From the NCBI GenBank assembly GCA_023548195.1, contig JAJHZJ010000419.1, forward strand, positions 3,178,273 through 3,242,272: 64,000 bases of DNA, given 5' to 3'. Below the pieces are notes generated by a model. That model saw only the letters and a list, made by a program, of their open reading frames with translations. It ran no database searches and had not been told where the DNA came from. Below, piece by piece: positions 9,301-20,699 of this stretch (positions within the stretch are counted from its first letter, which is position 1; each line of letters starts with the position of its first letter). Position numbers and translations under genes: made by a program. Source of the DNA: Bettongia penicillata ogilbyi (taxonomy: Eukaryota; Chordata; Mammalia; Diprotodontia; Potoroidae).

Positions 9301-11945
9301 CTCCTGAATAACTGCCTTGTCATTGTGAAGACACTTTCAGTGCTCAATGAGACTGAGGCATGCCCTGCAGGACCCAAAATGCACATGTCATTGAGGAAAG
9401 TTCTTATAAAAGGTGATTCACTGGAGGAGGAAATGGTAAGCTCCTCTTTACCAAGAAAACCCCTTGGACAGTATTAAAACAATAAAAAATATGTCACTGG
9501 AAGATGAGTCCCTCAGGATGGAAGATATCCAACATGTTACTGGGGAAGAGAAGAGGACAACTGCAAGTAGCTCCAGAAAGAATGAAGAAGCTGGGCCAAT
9601 GCCTAGAGGAAGCTCAGCTGTGGATTGTGTCTGATGATAAAAGTCTGATGCTATAAAGATCAATATTGCATAGGAACCAATTTTGCATGTGGTCAAAGCA
9701 GTAGATGAAAAGATTAAACATCATCACATTCAATAGATGAGAATGGGTAAATTTAATTCAGGTGATCGTTACATATACTAGTGTGGGCAAGAATCCCTTA
9801 GAAGAAATGGAGTAGTCCTCATAGTCATTAAAAGGATAACAAAAGCAGGATATAATCTCAAAAGTGAAAGAATTATATCTATTTGAATCCAAGGCAAACC
9901 ATTCAACATTACAGTGATACAAGTCTATGCTCCAATTACTCATGCCAAAGAGTTCAAAGTCAATGAATTCTATGATGATCTGCAACATCTTCTAGAACTA
10001 ACACACATACACACACACACACACACAGAGATTAATATTCATCAGATTTGGAATGCTAAAGTAGGAAATCAAAAGACAATTAGAATAACAGGCAAGTTTG
10101 GCCTTGAAGCATAAAATGAAGTAGGGCAGAGACTAATAGAGTTTTGTCAAAATAAATTGCTAGTCATAGCAAACACTTTTTTTCAGCAACCCAAAAGATG
10201 ACTCTACACATGGATATCACCAGATGAACAATACAGAAAGCAGACTGATTATATACTTTGCAGCCAAAGGTGGAGAAGCACTATACCGACAGGTAAAACA
10301 AAACTTAGAACTAATTGTGGCTCAGATTGTGTCCTTCTTAATTCAAAATTCAGATTTAGATTGAAGAAAGTATGGAAAATCATCAGACCACATAGATATA
10401 ATCTAAATAACATTCCTTATGAATATAAAGTAGAAGTGATGAATAGATTTAAGGGAGTAGATCTGGTAGATAGAGTGCCTGAAGAACTATAGACAGAAGC
10501 TCACAATAGTGTACAAGAGGTGGCAACAAAAAAAAAAAATCCCAAAGAAAATGCAGAGCAAGAAAGCAAAATGACTGTCTGATAAGGCTTTATAAATAGC
10601 TGAGGAAAGAAGGAAAGGGAAAGGGAAAGATACACCCAAATGAATAAAAATTATGGAGAACAGAAAGGAGAGAAAAGAAGATTTTCTTAAATGAACATTG
10701 AAAAAACGTAGAAGAAACCCATAAAATGGGAAAAACAAGAGATCTCTTTAAGAACATTAGAGATTTCAAGGGAAAGTTTCATGCAAAGAAAATGGGCATG
10801 GTAAAAGACAAAAATGATAGGGACTTAACAGAAATAGAAGAGGTGACAAGAATACACAAAAGAACTATATAAGAATAGCCTCAACATCACCTATAACCAC
10901 AATGATATGGTTACTCATCCAGAACCAGACATCCTGGAGAATGAAATCAAGTGGGCCTTAGGAAGAATTGCTAACAATAAAACTAGTGGAGTTGGTGGAG
11001 TTCTAGCTAAGTTTAGGAAAATTTGTATAGTGGCCACTGGATTGGAAAGATTTATGTTCCAACTCTAAAGAAGGGCAATGCCAAAGAATGTTCAAACCAC
11101 CAAACAATTGCTCTCCCTTCCCATGCCAGCATGGTTATGCTTAATATTCTGAAGCCAAGCTTCAGAAATATGTGAACCAAGAATTGTCAGAAGTGCAGCT
11201 GTTTTTTTAAGAGGAAGAGTTAACTAGAGACTAGATTGCCAACATTTACTAGATTATGGAAAAAATAAAAGAATTCCAGAAAAATTTCTACTTCTAAAAC
11301 TTTTGACTGTGTAGATCATAAGAAAATGTAGCAAGTCTTCAAGAGATGGGAGTATCTGATCATCTTACTTGTCTCCTATAGAACCTATATGAGGGTCAAG
11401 AAGCAACAGTTAAAATCAAATTTAGAACAGCTGATTAAAATAAGATTAATAAAGGAGTAAACAAAGCTGTAGATTGTCACCTTATTTATTTAACTCTCAT
11501 GCAGAGTATAGGCTGGACTCATCTAAAGCCAGAATTAAAGGTGGCTAGGAGGAATATCAACGATATTAGATATGCAGATAATACCACTCTGATGGCAAAA
11601 AGCAAAGAATTAAGAATTCACTTGAGGAGGGTGAAAGACAATAGTGTAAAAGCTGTCTTGAAGCTTAACATTAAAAAAAACTAAGATTATGGAAATTGGT
11701 GCCATAACTTCTTGGCAAATAGAGGGAGAAGAAATTGAAGTAGTATCAGATTTTACATTCTTCAGCTGAAAGATGACTATAGACCACAACTGCAGCCATG
11801 AAAGTAAAAAACACTTGCTTTATGGAAGGAAAGCTACAGCAAATCTGGAAAGCATGCTAAAAGCCAGAAAGCTGCTCTCCTGGTTAGCATTTTTCATCAG
11901 AGGTCCTTTAGAGTTGGCTTGGATCATTGTATTGCTGAGAATAGC
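9301..11945 (+). mobile_element. Decayed RTE LINE, BovB-like
   Basis: The 5' part carries 'atgagtccctcaggatgg', 'tactggggaagagaagagg' and 'agaaagaatgaagaagctgg', matching the start of BovB/RTE elements. Endonuclease remnants follow: ITVIQVYAPITHA near 9905-9945, with FYDDLQHLLE after it, then SPDEQYRKQTDYIL near 10209-10257. The RT region retains RYADNTTLMA (11568-11597), where the second Asp of the YADD box has become Asn, and LKLNIKK after it. Many stops and frameshifts make it inactive. The 3' end is missing, replaced at about 11950 by an L1 3'UTR on the other strand. A (CA)n run at about 10000-10027 interrupts the endonuclease region. Confidence 0.85.
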
Positions 11946-11949
11946 TAAA

Positions 11950-14900
11950 TAATTCAAAAGTGATCATCTTACAATATCGCTGTTATTTTGTACACAGTAC
12001 ATTTTGCTTTGCATCAATTCATGTAAATATTTCCAGGTTTTTCTGAGAGCATCATGCCCATCATTTCTTATAGCACAATAGTTTTCCATCATCACACACC
12101 AAATTTTCAGCCATTTTAGTCATTCCCCAATTGATGGGTATCTCCTCAATTTCCAATTCCTTGCCCACAGAAAAGTATTGTTATAAATATTTTTGCACAT
12201 ATAAGTCCTTTTCCTTTTTTAATCTCTTTTCAGATCCAGAGCTAGTAGTGATATTGCTAGGTCAAAGGATATGCATGTCTCTATAGCCCTTTGGGCATAG
12301 TTTTAAATTGCTCTGCAGAATGATTGAATCAATTCACAACTCCATCAACAATGCATTAGCATTCCAATTTTCCCACATCTTCTCTAACATTTGTCAATTT
12401 CTTCTTCTGTCGTATTAACCAATCTAATAAGTGTGCCTCAGATAGTACCTCAGAATTGTTTTAATTTGCATTTCTCCAGTCAATAGTGAGTTAGAGCATT
12501 TTTTTTTCATATGGCTATAGATAGCTTGATTACTTCATCTGAAAACTATTCATATTGTTTGATCATTTATCAATTGGCAAATGGCTCTTATTTTTATAAA
12601 TTTGACTCAGTTCTCTATATATTTGAGAAATGAGGTTTTTATCACACAAATTTGTTTCAAAATTTTTTTACAATTATTATTGCTAACTCTACCTCCATCC
12701 TTCCTCCCCTCTGTCTATTCACTCTCATTTCACCCTCTCCCTCCTCAGAAATGTCTTCCTTCTGACTATCCCCTCTCCCAATCTTCCTTTCCTTCTATCA
12801 CCCCCTCCCCTTTATCCTCTTCCACTTTTACTTTCCTGTAGGGTAAGGTAGATTTCTATACCCAATTGAGTGTGTGTTATTCCCTCTTTGAGTCAATTCT
12901 GATGAAATTAAAGTTCATTCACTTCCCCTCATCTCCCCTACTTTCCCTCCACAGTAAAAGTTTTTTCTTGCTTCTTTTATGTGAGATAATTCACTCCATC
13001 CTACTTCTCTCTTTCCTTTTCTTCCAGTACATTCCTCCCTTAATTTTATTTTTTTAGATATTATCCCTTCATAGTCAACTCACACCTGTGCCCTCTATCT
13101 ATATATACTTATTCTAACTGCCCTAATAATGAGAAAGTACTTATGAGTTACAAGTATCATCTTCCTATGTAGGAATGTAAATAATTAAACTTTGTTAAAA
13201 TTATGATTATGGGATTATGATTTCCCTTTCCTGCTTACCTTTTTATTCTTCTCTTGAATCTTGTATCTGAAAGTCACATTTTCCTATTCAGCATGATCTT
13301 TTCACCAAGAATGCTTGGAAATCCTCTATTTCATTAATATACATTTTTTTAAAATATTGTACAAAGTTTTGCTGGATAGGTGATTCTTGATTGTAATCCT
13401 AATTGTTTGGCCTTTCAGAATATCATATTCCAAGCCCTCTGAGTATTTAATGTAGAAGCTACTAAATTTTGTGTTATCTGGACTGTAGTTCCATGATGCT
13501 TGAATTGTTTCTTTCTCACTGCTTGCAACATTTTCTCCTTGACCTAGGAGATATAGAATTTGTCTATAATATCCCTGGGAATTTTCACTCAGGGAATCTC
13601 TTTCAAGAGGTGATCAGTAGATTCTTTCAATTTACACTTTATCCTCTGGCTCTAAAATATTAGGGTAATGATAATTTATATTCCATAGTAATTTCTTGAA
13701 AGATGATGTCTAGGCTCTTCTTTCGCTCATGGCTTTCAGGTAGTCCAACAATTCTCAAATTTTCTCTCCTGGATCTATTTTTCAGTTCAATTGTTTTTCC
13801 ATTGAGATATTTCACATTTTCTTCCATTTCTTCTTTTGGTTTTGTTTTATTGTTTCTTGATTTCTTATAAAATCATTAGCTTCCATATGTTCAATTCCAG
13901 TTTTTAAGCAATTATTTTCTACAGTGAATTTTTGTGTCTTTTTCCATTCAGTCAATTCTCCTTTTTAAGTAATTCTTCTCCTCACTAGTTTTTATACGTC
14001 TTTTATCATTTGGCCTAGTCTGCTTTTTAAGGTGTTATTTTCTTCAGTATTTTTCTGTGTCTCCTTTAGTAAGCAGTTGACTCGTTTTTCATGTTTGTCT
14101 TGCATCACTCTAATTTCTCTTCCAAATTTTTCTTGTATCTCTCTTACTTGATTTTCAAAATCCTTTTTGAGCTCTTCCATGCCTGAGACCAAGTCATATT
14201 TTCCTTGGAGTCTTTGGATGTAGGAGTTTTGACTTTATCTTTTTTTGAGTATGTGTTTTGATCTTCCTTGTCACCATAGTAACTTTCTTTGGTCAGAATT
14301 TTTTTTCTTCACTGCTCAGACTGTTTCTCAATTTTTAACTCTTTTTAAAAGTAGGATTCTGCTTCCAATGTGGAGGGTGTACCGTCCCAAGATTCAGGGT
14401 TTTGTGTAGCTGTTTTCAGAAATACTTCTAGGGTCCTATAAGTTTTCAGTTCTTCCAAGGTAGTATGATTTAAGGAGAGGTATATTTACTATTCTCCTGG
14501 CCCATGCTCTGGTCTATGAGTGACCACAAGCACTCTTTTCATCCCTGGAACTATGATGAACATCACCACTCCACTACAGTCACGAGCTGTAATGCTCCTC
14601 CTCTCCTTGGAACCGATACCGATGACTATGACCCAGATCTGAGTATGAAAAGCAATAGAATCCTGCCTCAATCCTAGCAAAGAGACCACTGTAACCTCCT
14701 TTTAACCAGTTGTTTGACCCCCTTACCATCTGTGGCCTGAGAGCTCTGGGAGCAGCTGCTGTTACTGCTTACTCAGTCATTCCCAAGACCTGTTCTTTGT
14801 TTGCTGGGGCTGGGTCTGCTCTGGAAAGTCCCATGCTAGACTGTGCTTCATTCTCACTCAAGTGTGACAGACCTTTCCTGCTCACCTTCTAAGTTGTCTT

Positions 14901-15020
14901 TGGCTAGAAAATTATTTCACCCTGTCCTTTTGTGGGTTTTGCTGCTGAAGGAATTATTTTATGGCATATTTAAAGGTCTGCAGGGAGTGGTTTATGGAGA
15001 GCTCAGGTGAGTTTGCTTAA
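11950..15020 (-). mobile_element. HAL1 copy H5 (old ORF1-only L1) with L1-type 3'UTR
   Basis: Read on the minus strand, the order is a 5'UTR remnant (about 15020-14350), ORF1 remnant (about 14340-13240), a pyrimidine-rich (sense: purine-rich) 3'UTR (about 13240-12690), and then a stretch typical of L1 3'UTRs (about 12680-11955: 'attccccaattgatgggtat', 'ccctttgggcatag', 'tttaatttgcatttctccag' on the plus strand). No ORF2 lies between ORF1 and the 3'UTR. It is more diverged than H1-H3. The right end lacks the YY1-like start, so it is 5' truncated or eroded. The L1-like 3' part could be ancestral HAL1 structure or a separate truncated L1 joined here. Confidence 0.75.
13240..14340 (-). pseudogene. 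H5 ORF1 remnant
   Basis: The best preserved part is the coiled coil, a 66-codon open stretch at 14192-13992 containing MEELKKDFENQVREIQEKF and KETQKNTEENNTLKSRL. The RRM and C-terminal parts are recognisable only in fragments broken by stops and indels (for example near 13720 and 13440). Family role: L1 ORF1p is an RNA-binding trimer that packages the element's RNA. Confidence 0.7.
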
Positions 15021-15758
15021 AGAAGCAAAATGTCAGTGACTCCCAGAGGGACTGATGATGTCTGGGTGACTGTTAATTATTAACATTTGGAATACACAAA
15101 GTTCTTCCTATGACTGAGTTTAAGAGTATAATAAATAGAAATACCAAATGACTTCTAGTTAAGTGAATTTCAAGGTTGGGTTTGTGCTATTTGTTTGGTC
15201 TTACCAGGCCAAACTTCTCTCTAATAACTTTGCAAAACAAAACCAACCAAAAAATGTGATTAAATTTTTAGTTTGAAGTAAGAATGGCTTTCATCTTAAA
15301 TAATAATAAATTCCTTTTATACTCCCCCAATTTTTTCTAAATGTATGGTGGAGGGATAAACTGATGAATAGTGGAAGTGAGAGAACAAGTCATTTAGAAT
15401 ATTACTTTTAAATTTAAATTTAATATATATGTATATATATTTTAAGTTTTATAGAAAAACATTGGTAAGATACTAAACATTTTTATGTGCAAGCTGTGAT
15501 ATCTCTGAATCTATGCATTAGTTTAACTTACAGTGATAGGTTCACAAATTCAGGAAACATAAGCAAATCCTCATACAAAGTTTATATAACTACTGAATTC
15601 ATTGATAGTATGCAAACAGATCTAGTGAATGAAAAAACCCATACTAGAAGTATATAAAGACATGTAAATTCCACTAGCATCCCAGCATCAAATAAATGAA
15701 GCTTTCCACATGAGTGACTGAGCCCTAAGCAATCAGCCCCAGTTCAAGTAGTCAATGG
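15021..15758. other. Spacer between head-to-head HAL1 copies H5 and H1
   Basis: AT-rich, with a (TA)n-rich patch near 15420-15445. No gene or known repeat recognised. Confidence 0.4.
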
Positions 15759-15767
15759 GTTCTAGTT

Positions 15768-15996
15768 CAGGAATTATTAACCTGAGGTACAAGGATTCCC
15801 AAACAGTACAAAGATAGATTTCAGGGGTCCCATTTAGGTGAATGAGAAAAATTACATCTTTATTTATAATTGGGTGTGGATTCATTTTTGTAATCTTATT
15901 TATTTTATTTCATGCACCTAACATTTTTCTGAGAAAGGATCTGGCTTTGCCAGATTATCAAAGGGGTCCATGATACAAAGGAAGTTAAAAACTCCT
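15768..15996. mobile_element. hAT-type non-autonomous DNA transposon
   Basis: The left end 'caggaattattaacctg' is inversely matched by the right end 'agttaaaaactcct'. The interior has 'atttcaggggtcccatttag', 'ttctgagaaaggatctggct' and 'caaaggggtccatgataca', typical of a common mammalian hAT family. The 8-bp target duplication is TTCTAGTT at 15760-15767 and, beyond the later HAL1 insertion, TTCTAGAT at 18787-18794 (7 of 8 match). H1 inserted at its right terminus. Confidence 0.65.
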
Positions 15997-16006
15997 TTCT
16001 AGAGGA

Positions 16007-16019
16007 GCCAAGATGGCGG
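16007..16019 (+). promoter_or_regulatory. YY1-like motif at HAL1 5' end
   Basis: GCCAAGATGGCGG lies three bases into the element. The same block starts H3 (minus strand, 61856-61844), and a degenerate form starts H2 (29056-29068). Human L1 5'UTRs begin with a similar YY1 site that sets the transcription start, so a conserved promoter function is a reasonable inference. Confidence 0.6.
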
Positions 16020-16637
16020 AGTAGAAAGAGTCACTTATGCTAGGTCTGAAACCACAGTCCATAAATTTCCTGTAAAAAGAACTCCCCACAAATTCTGGAG
16101 CAGTGCAAGCTGCATAGCAACGCAGTGGAGGAGATTTCTGCTCCAGAGAGCCCTGAAAAACCGCCACCTAAGGTCCATTGCACAATGGACAGCAGAGCCA
16201 ACCCCTGCCCTGCCCTGGCCGTGCAGCCCCAGAGGAGCAGATCCGAGCAAGCTTCAGGGATGGAACCTCCGGTGGTCGGGAAGGTCCCTCCACCCACAGG
16301 CACTACAGGTCAGTGAGAGAGACTTCGGGCCCCCTCGGGAGGCAGCAGCGGAGGCAGTGGTGGAGGCAGTGGTGGCCAGGAGCTCCCAGAGGAGGCAGTA
16401 CCACAGATCCATTACTGAAGGTATCCGCATAAAACCCCTGAGGGAACTGAGCCTGGGAGGTGGCCCTGCCCCCACCTGAGCACCAGAACTTCAGCTCACA
16501 TTGAAGAGCAGTCCCACCTGCCTCTGAATGCCCTGAGGCTGGGGAGCAGCATTTGAATCTCAGACCCCAAGTACTAGCTGGGTGGATCTAGGCAGAGGTG
16601 GAGAGGAATCTCAGAAGTCAAGTAACTGGCTGGGAAA

Positions 16638-17739
16638 ATGCCCAGAAAAGGGAAGAAAAATAAGACCATAGAAGGCTACTTTCTTGGAGAACAGACGTTT
16701 CTGCCTTTCATTTCTGATGACGAGGAACACTGCTTACCATCAGGGAAAGACATAGAAGTCAAGGCCTCTGTATCCCAAACATCTGAAATAGATATCCAAT
16801 GGACTCAGGCCATGGAAGAGCTCAAAAAGGATTTTGAAAAGCAAGTTAGACAGGTGGAGGAAAAACTGGAAAGAGAAATGAGAGAGATGCAAGAAAAGTA
16901 TGAATAACGGGTCAATACCTTGCTAAAGGAGACCCAAAAAAAAATGCTGAAGAAAATAACACCTTGAAAAATAGGCTCACTCAATTGGAAAAAAGGTTCA
17001 AAAAGCCAATGAGGAGAAGAATGCTTTCAAAAGCAGAATGAGCCAAATGGAAAAAGAGGTTCAAAAGCTCACTGAAGAAAATAGTTCTCTCAAAATTAGA
17101 ATGAAACAGATGGAGGCAAATAACTTTATGAGAAACCAAGAAATCACCAAACAAAACCAAAAGAATGAAAAAATGGAAGAGAATGTGAAATATCTCATTG
17201 GAAAAACAACTGACCTGGAAAATAGATCCAGGAGAGACAATTTAACAATTATGGGGCTACCTGAAAGCCATGATCAAAAAAAGAGCCTAGACATCATCTT
17301 TCATGAAATTATCAAGGAAAACTGCCCTGATATTCTAGAGCCAGAGGGCAAAATAAGTATTGAAAGAATCCATCGATCACCGCCTGAAAGAGATCCAAAA
17401 AGAGAAACTCCTAGGAACATTGTGGCCAAATTCCAGAGTTCCCAGGTCAAGGAGAAAATATTGCAAACAGCTAGAAAGAAACAGTTCCTGTATTGTTGAA
17501 ATACAATCAGGATAACACAAGATCTAGCAGCTTCTACATTAAGGGATTGAAGGGTGTGGAATAGGATATTCCAGAAGTCAAAGGAACTAGGACTCAAACC
17601 AAGAATCATCTACCCAGCAAAACTGAGTATAATACTTCAGGGGAAAATATGGTCTTTCAATGAAACAGAGGACTTTCAAGCATTCTTGATGAAAAGACCA
17701 GAGCTGAAAAGAAAATTTGACTTTCAAACACAAGAATGA
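16638..17739 (+). pseudogene. H1 ORF1, disrupted
   Basis: Starts MPRKGKKNKTIEGYF. A Lys codon (AAA in H2 and H3) has become TAA at 16905-16907. An A-run after 'gaccc' (about 16934) is two bases longer than in H2/H3 and shifts the frame, and another indel lies near 16990. The coiled coil and RRM resume in an open frame at 17038-17499 (NLTIMGLPESHDQKK, RNIVAKF). A Gly codon is now TGA (17497-17499), and the CGA of H2 is TGA at 17548-17550. The C-terminal domain continues open to 17739. Cannot encode a full protein. Confidence 0.9.
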
Positions 17740-17871
17740 GAAGAAGCATGAAAAAGTAAACAGCAAAGCAAAGTCATAAAGGACTTACCAAAGGTGACCT
17801 CTTTACATTCCTACATGGAAAGATAATATTTGTAACTCGTAAAACTTTTCAGTATCTGGGTAGTTGGTAGG

Positions 17872-17956
17872 ACCACACACACACACATACACACACACAT
17901 ACACACACACACGTACATGCATGCATGTGCACACACATACACACATGCACACACAG
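17872..17956. repeat. (CA)n/(CATG)n microsatellite inside H1 3'UTR
   Basis: Imperfect CA repeat with a TGCATGCATG core. It occupies the same place in the 3'UTR in H2, H3, H4 and H6, so it is an internal component of the element that varies in length between copies. Confidence 0.85.
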
Positions 17957-18478
17957 AGACAGAGAGCACAGAATGAATTGAATAGGATGGGACCATATTT
18001 TAAAAGAAATTAAGATAAATGGTGAGAGAGAAATGTAGTGGGAGGAGAGACGGCGAAATGGAATGGCATAAATTATCTCTCATTCAAGAGGCAAGCAGGA
18101 GACTTTTTAGTGAAGGGAAAAAGAGGAGAGCTGAGAAAAAAAACATGAAGTTTACCCTCATCACATTCGACTAAAGGAAGGAATAAAATGCACACTCATT
18201 TTGGTATGAAAACCTATCTTACAATACAGGAAAGTGGGGGAGAAGGAGATAAGCATGGTGGGGGGGATGATGGAAGGGAAGGCAAAGGGAGGAGGGAGCA
18301 ATTTGAAGTCAACACTCTTGGGGAGGGACAGGATCAAAAGAGAGAATAGAAACATTGGGGAGCAGGATAGGATGGAGGGAAATACAGTTAGTCTTACACA
18401 TCAGTACTGTTATCGAAGTCATTTGCAAAACTACACAGATATGGTCTATATTGAATTGCCTGCCTTCCCAAAGGGAAT

Positions 18479-18500
18479 GGGTGGGGAGGGAGGGATGGGG
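18479..18500 (+). other. G-quadruplex-forming tract in H1 3'UTR
   Basis: Five runs of three or four G separated by one or two bases (GGG T GGGG A GGG A GGG AT GGGG). The identical tract occurs in H2 (31579-31600) and as its complement in H3 (about 59344-59364). 3'UTR G-quadruplexes are a known feature of mammalian L1. Confidence 0.7.
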
Positions 18501-18825
18501 AGAATTTGGAACTCAAAGTTTTAGGAACAACTGTTGAGTATTGTTGTTGCCACTAGGAAATAAGAAATACAGTTAATGGGGAATAGAAAGTCATCTGGCC
18601 CTACAGGAGAAAAGAGAAGGGAGGGATGATAGAAGAGAGGGCAGATTGGTGATAGGGAAAATTAGAATGCTTGGTGTATTGGAGTGGGGGGAGGGGATAA
18701 AAGGGGAGAAAATTTGGAACCCAAAATTTTGTGAAAATGAATGTAAAAAGTTAAATAAATAAATTTGTATTAAAAAAAAAACTCCTTTCTAGATGGCCCA
18801 TAGATATTATGAGACTGTGAGATGG

Positions 18826-18828
<3 letters not shown>

Positions 18829-18867
<39 letters not shown>
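18829..18867. repeat. (CA)n microsatellite
   Basis: Near-perfect CA dinucleotide run just outside the H1 target duplication. Confidence 0.95.
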
Positions 18868-18869
<2 letters not shown>

Positions 18870-19685
18870 CAAACTGGATTTTTTTTTTTACAAATATAAC
18901 TATTTTAGGCTAACTACATAAAGGGGTTGTCAATATCTCTTTGGCACCAGTGCCTGCCAGCTTTCCAGAAGAGTAATTAGTCACTGGGACTGTTCTCTTC
19001 TTGTTGAAGGGATTTGTCTTGTTTCCTTCACATAAGAACCTTCCTGAGTGCTTTATGAGGGCTACAGAGTTGCAGAAATCATTGCTTTTGATTCAGACCC
19101 TCAACAGACCTGAAGCTTTCAGTTCACATTTCTTCAAGGCAGTTTTTTCATTTATTTGTTGTTGGTGTAAAGTCCATTCAAGTGTTTAGTTTAATTATAG
19201 ATGAATATTCCCAACTCCACCCTACCCCAACCCCACCCACATTTTTCTTCTAGGATTGATATATTTTTGGTCAGTTCTGGTGGAACGTAAACTCATTTTA
19301 AAAAGAGGAGATTTTGAACCAAATATTTTTAAAACTGGTTTTCTAAAATCTGCTAAGGGTGGATATCATAAACATGCTGTAGGAAGTTCTGAATTTTTTC
19401 CTATTCCATTCATATATGCAGGCAACTGCCCCCTTTCCCCCATGCAGTTTCACTGTCAGTTATTTTCTTGTATGCTACAAAAGATTTAAATAGATGGCAT
19501 TTTTATCCTTTAAATACTTAAGAAAGTTGAGTTCTTTTCAGTTTCAGTACCTTGCCTGCTCATCAAGATAGAGTAAGGAAGGAGGGTTAAAGCATTACAT
19601 AATGTATGACACTTGCACGTTTTTAGCTGGTTAGGGACTGGAATTTTATATGGTTATTGACAAAGATTTATATTACTTTATGATT
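18868..19685. other. Unassigned sequence
   Basis: Two short plus-strand ORFs (62 and 77 codons) have no recognisable motif. A C-rich patch lies at about 19215-19245. 'agaaagttgagttcttttcag' near 19520 recurs at about 21390, together with 'catcaggatagagtcagga'-like text, suggesting a shared old repeat. No gene recognised. Confidence 0.4.
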
Positions 19686-19686
19686 A

Positions 19687-19935
19687 ATGTTGTTGCTGTT
19701 TCTCAGTTACGTGTGACCTGATTTGGGATTTTCTTGGCAAAGATACTGGAGTAGTTTGCCGTTTCCTTCTCTAGCTCGTTTGATAGATGAGGAAACTGAG
19801 GCAAACAGGGCTATAAGTGACTTTCCCAAAGTCATACAGCTAGTAAGTGCCTAAGGTCATATTTGAACTCATGAAGGTGAGTCTTTCTGACTCCAGGCCT
19901 GACACTCTATTCACTTCTCTGCCTTGCTGCTCTTA
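19687..19935 (-). repeat. CORE-SINE with RTE-like tail, near full length
   Basis: From left to right: 'gttgttgctgtttctcagtt', 'gggattttcttggcaaagat', 'gatgaggaaactgaggcaaa', 'cccaaagtcatacagctag', 'catatttgaactcatgaagg' and 'gcctgacactctattcact'. Confidence 0.85.
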
Positions 19936-19982
19936 TGAGTAATAGTACTTTTTAGACGTAATGATAAAATTTGCTTTCATTT

Positions 19983-20300
19983 TGGGAGCATCTAGATGGT
20001 ACAATGGATAGAGAATATGCATGCAGGCAGGAAGACCTGAGTTAAAAATCTAGCCTCATAGCTGTTTAACTCTGAGAAGTCACTTGATCTCTATCTGTCT
20101 CACTTTCTTTATGTACAAAATTGGGATAATAATAACACCTATATCCCAGGGTAGTTGAGAGAATTCAGTGAGATAATAATATAAAGTGATTAGTACACTG
20201 CCTGGCTCATAGTAAGCATTATGTAAATGTTAGCTATTTTTATTGTTACTAAATGAGATAACGTTTATAAAACACTTAGCACAAAGCTTGGCACATAACC
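19983..20300 (+). repeat. CORE-SINE/MIR-type SINE
   Basis: Sense head 'gcatctagatggtacaatgg' (A-box-like, tRNA-derived), 'aggaagacctgagttaaaaa', CORE, and a tail with 'gtacactgcctggctcatag' and 'taagcattatgtaaatgtta'. A second tail-like piece follows at about 20247-20300. Confidence 0.8.
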
Positions 20301-20374
20301 TTCCCAGATACAGAAAAATGAAAAACTGAAAACAGTTCACTGAAACCACCTAACACATTGGCTGTCTGACACCC

Positions 20375-20690
20375 TGTATGTGTTTGTCCTTTGTTGCCAA
20401 AGAAGTCCATGTCATCGGAGAAAGAATGACATGACTTGCGCTTGGCTTTGTTTTGAGGGAGGGCTGTGCAGGTCACCAGCCTCACTTCTCCTCCAGAGTC
20501 ATCTGAATCCAGTGACCAGATATTCATCAGGATGACTGGAGATGACCCCAGAGAGGCAATTAGGGTTAAGTGACTTCCCTAAGGTCACACAGCTAGTGAG
20601 TATGAAGTATCTGAGGTGAGATTTGAACTCAGGTTCTACTGACTCCTACACTGGTGCTCTATCCACTGCACTACCTAGCTGCCTATTTCT
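20375..20690 (-). repeat. tRNA-headed SINE with 'tgtccttcgttgcc'-type end
   Basis: From left to right: 'tgtttgtcctttgttgccaa', 'atgacatgacttgcgcttgg', 'ggctgtgcaggtcaccagcc', 'catctgaatccagtgaccag', then CORE text and a head 'gctctatccactgcactacc'. On the minus strand the tRNA-like head comes first. A 5'-truncated relative lies at 54283-54421. The ORF at 20276-20527 is a chance frame through it. Confidence 0.75.
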
Positions 20691-20699
20691 GACAGCACA

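Larger units (their letters stand above)
16004..18776 (+). mobile_element. HAL1 copy H1, full length (2,773 bp)
   Basis: An identical 17-bp target duplication AAAAACTCCTTTCTAGA flanks it (15987-16003 and 18777-18793). The preceding 'gtt' gives the L1-endonuclease-like site TT/AAAA. It begins GGAGCCAAGATGGCGGAG, followed by a GC-rich 5'UTR (to 16637), broken ORF1 (16638-17739), a 3'UTR with (CA)n (17872-17956) and G-rich tracts, AATAAA motifs near 18752-18765 and an A-rich tail. There is no ORF2. Lack of ORF2 and the poly(A)/TT-AAAA hallmarks imply mobilisation in trans by L1. Confidence 0.92.

Noticed and set aside
19983..20010. tRNA gene candidates in SINE heads
   Set aside because: A- and B-box-like text belongs to SINE heads. 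No complete cloverleaf with matching acceptor and anticodon stems was found in any SINE.
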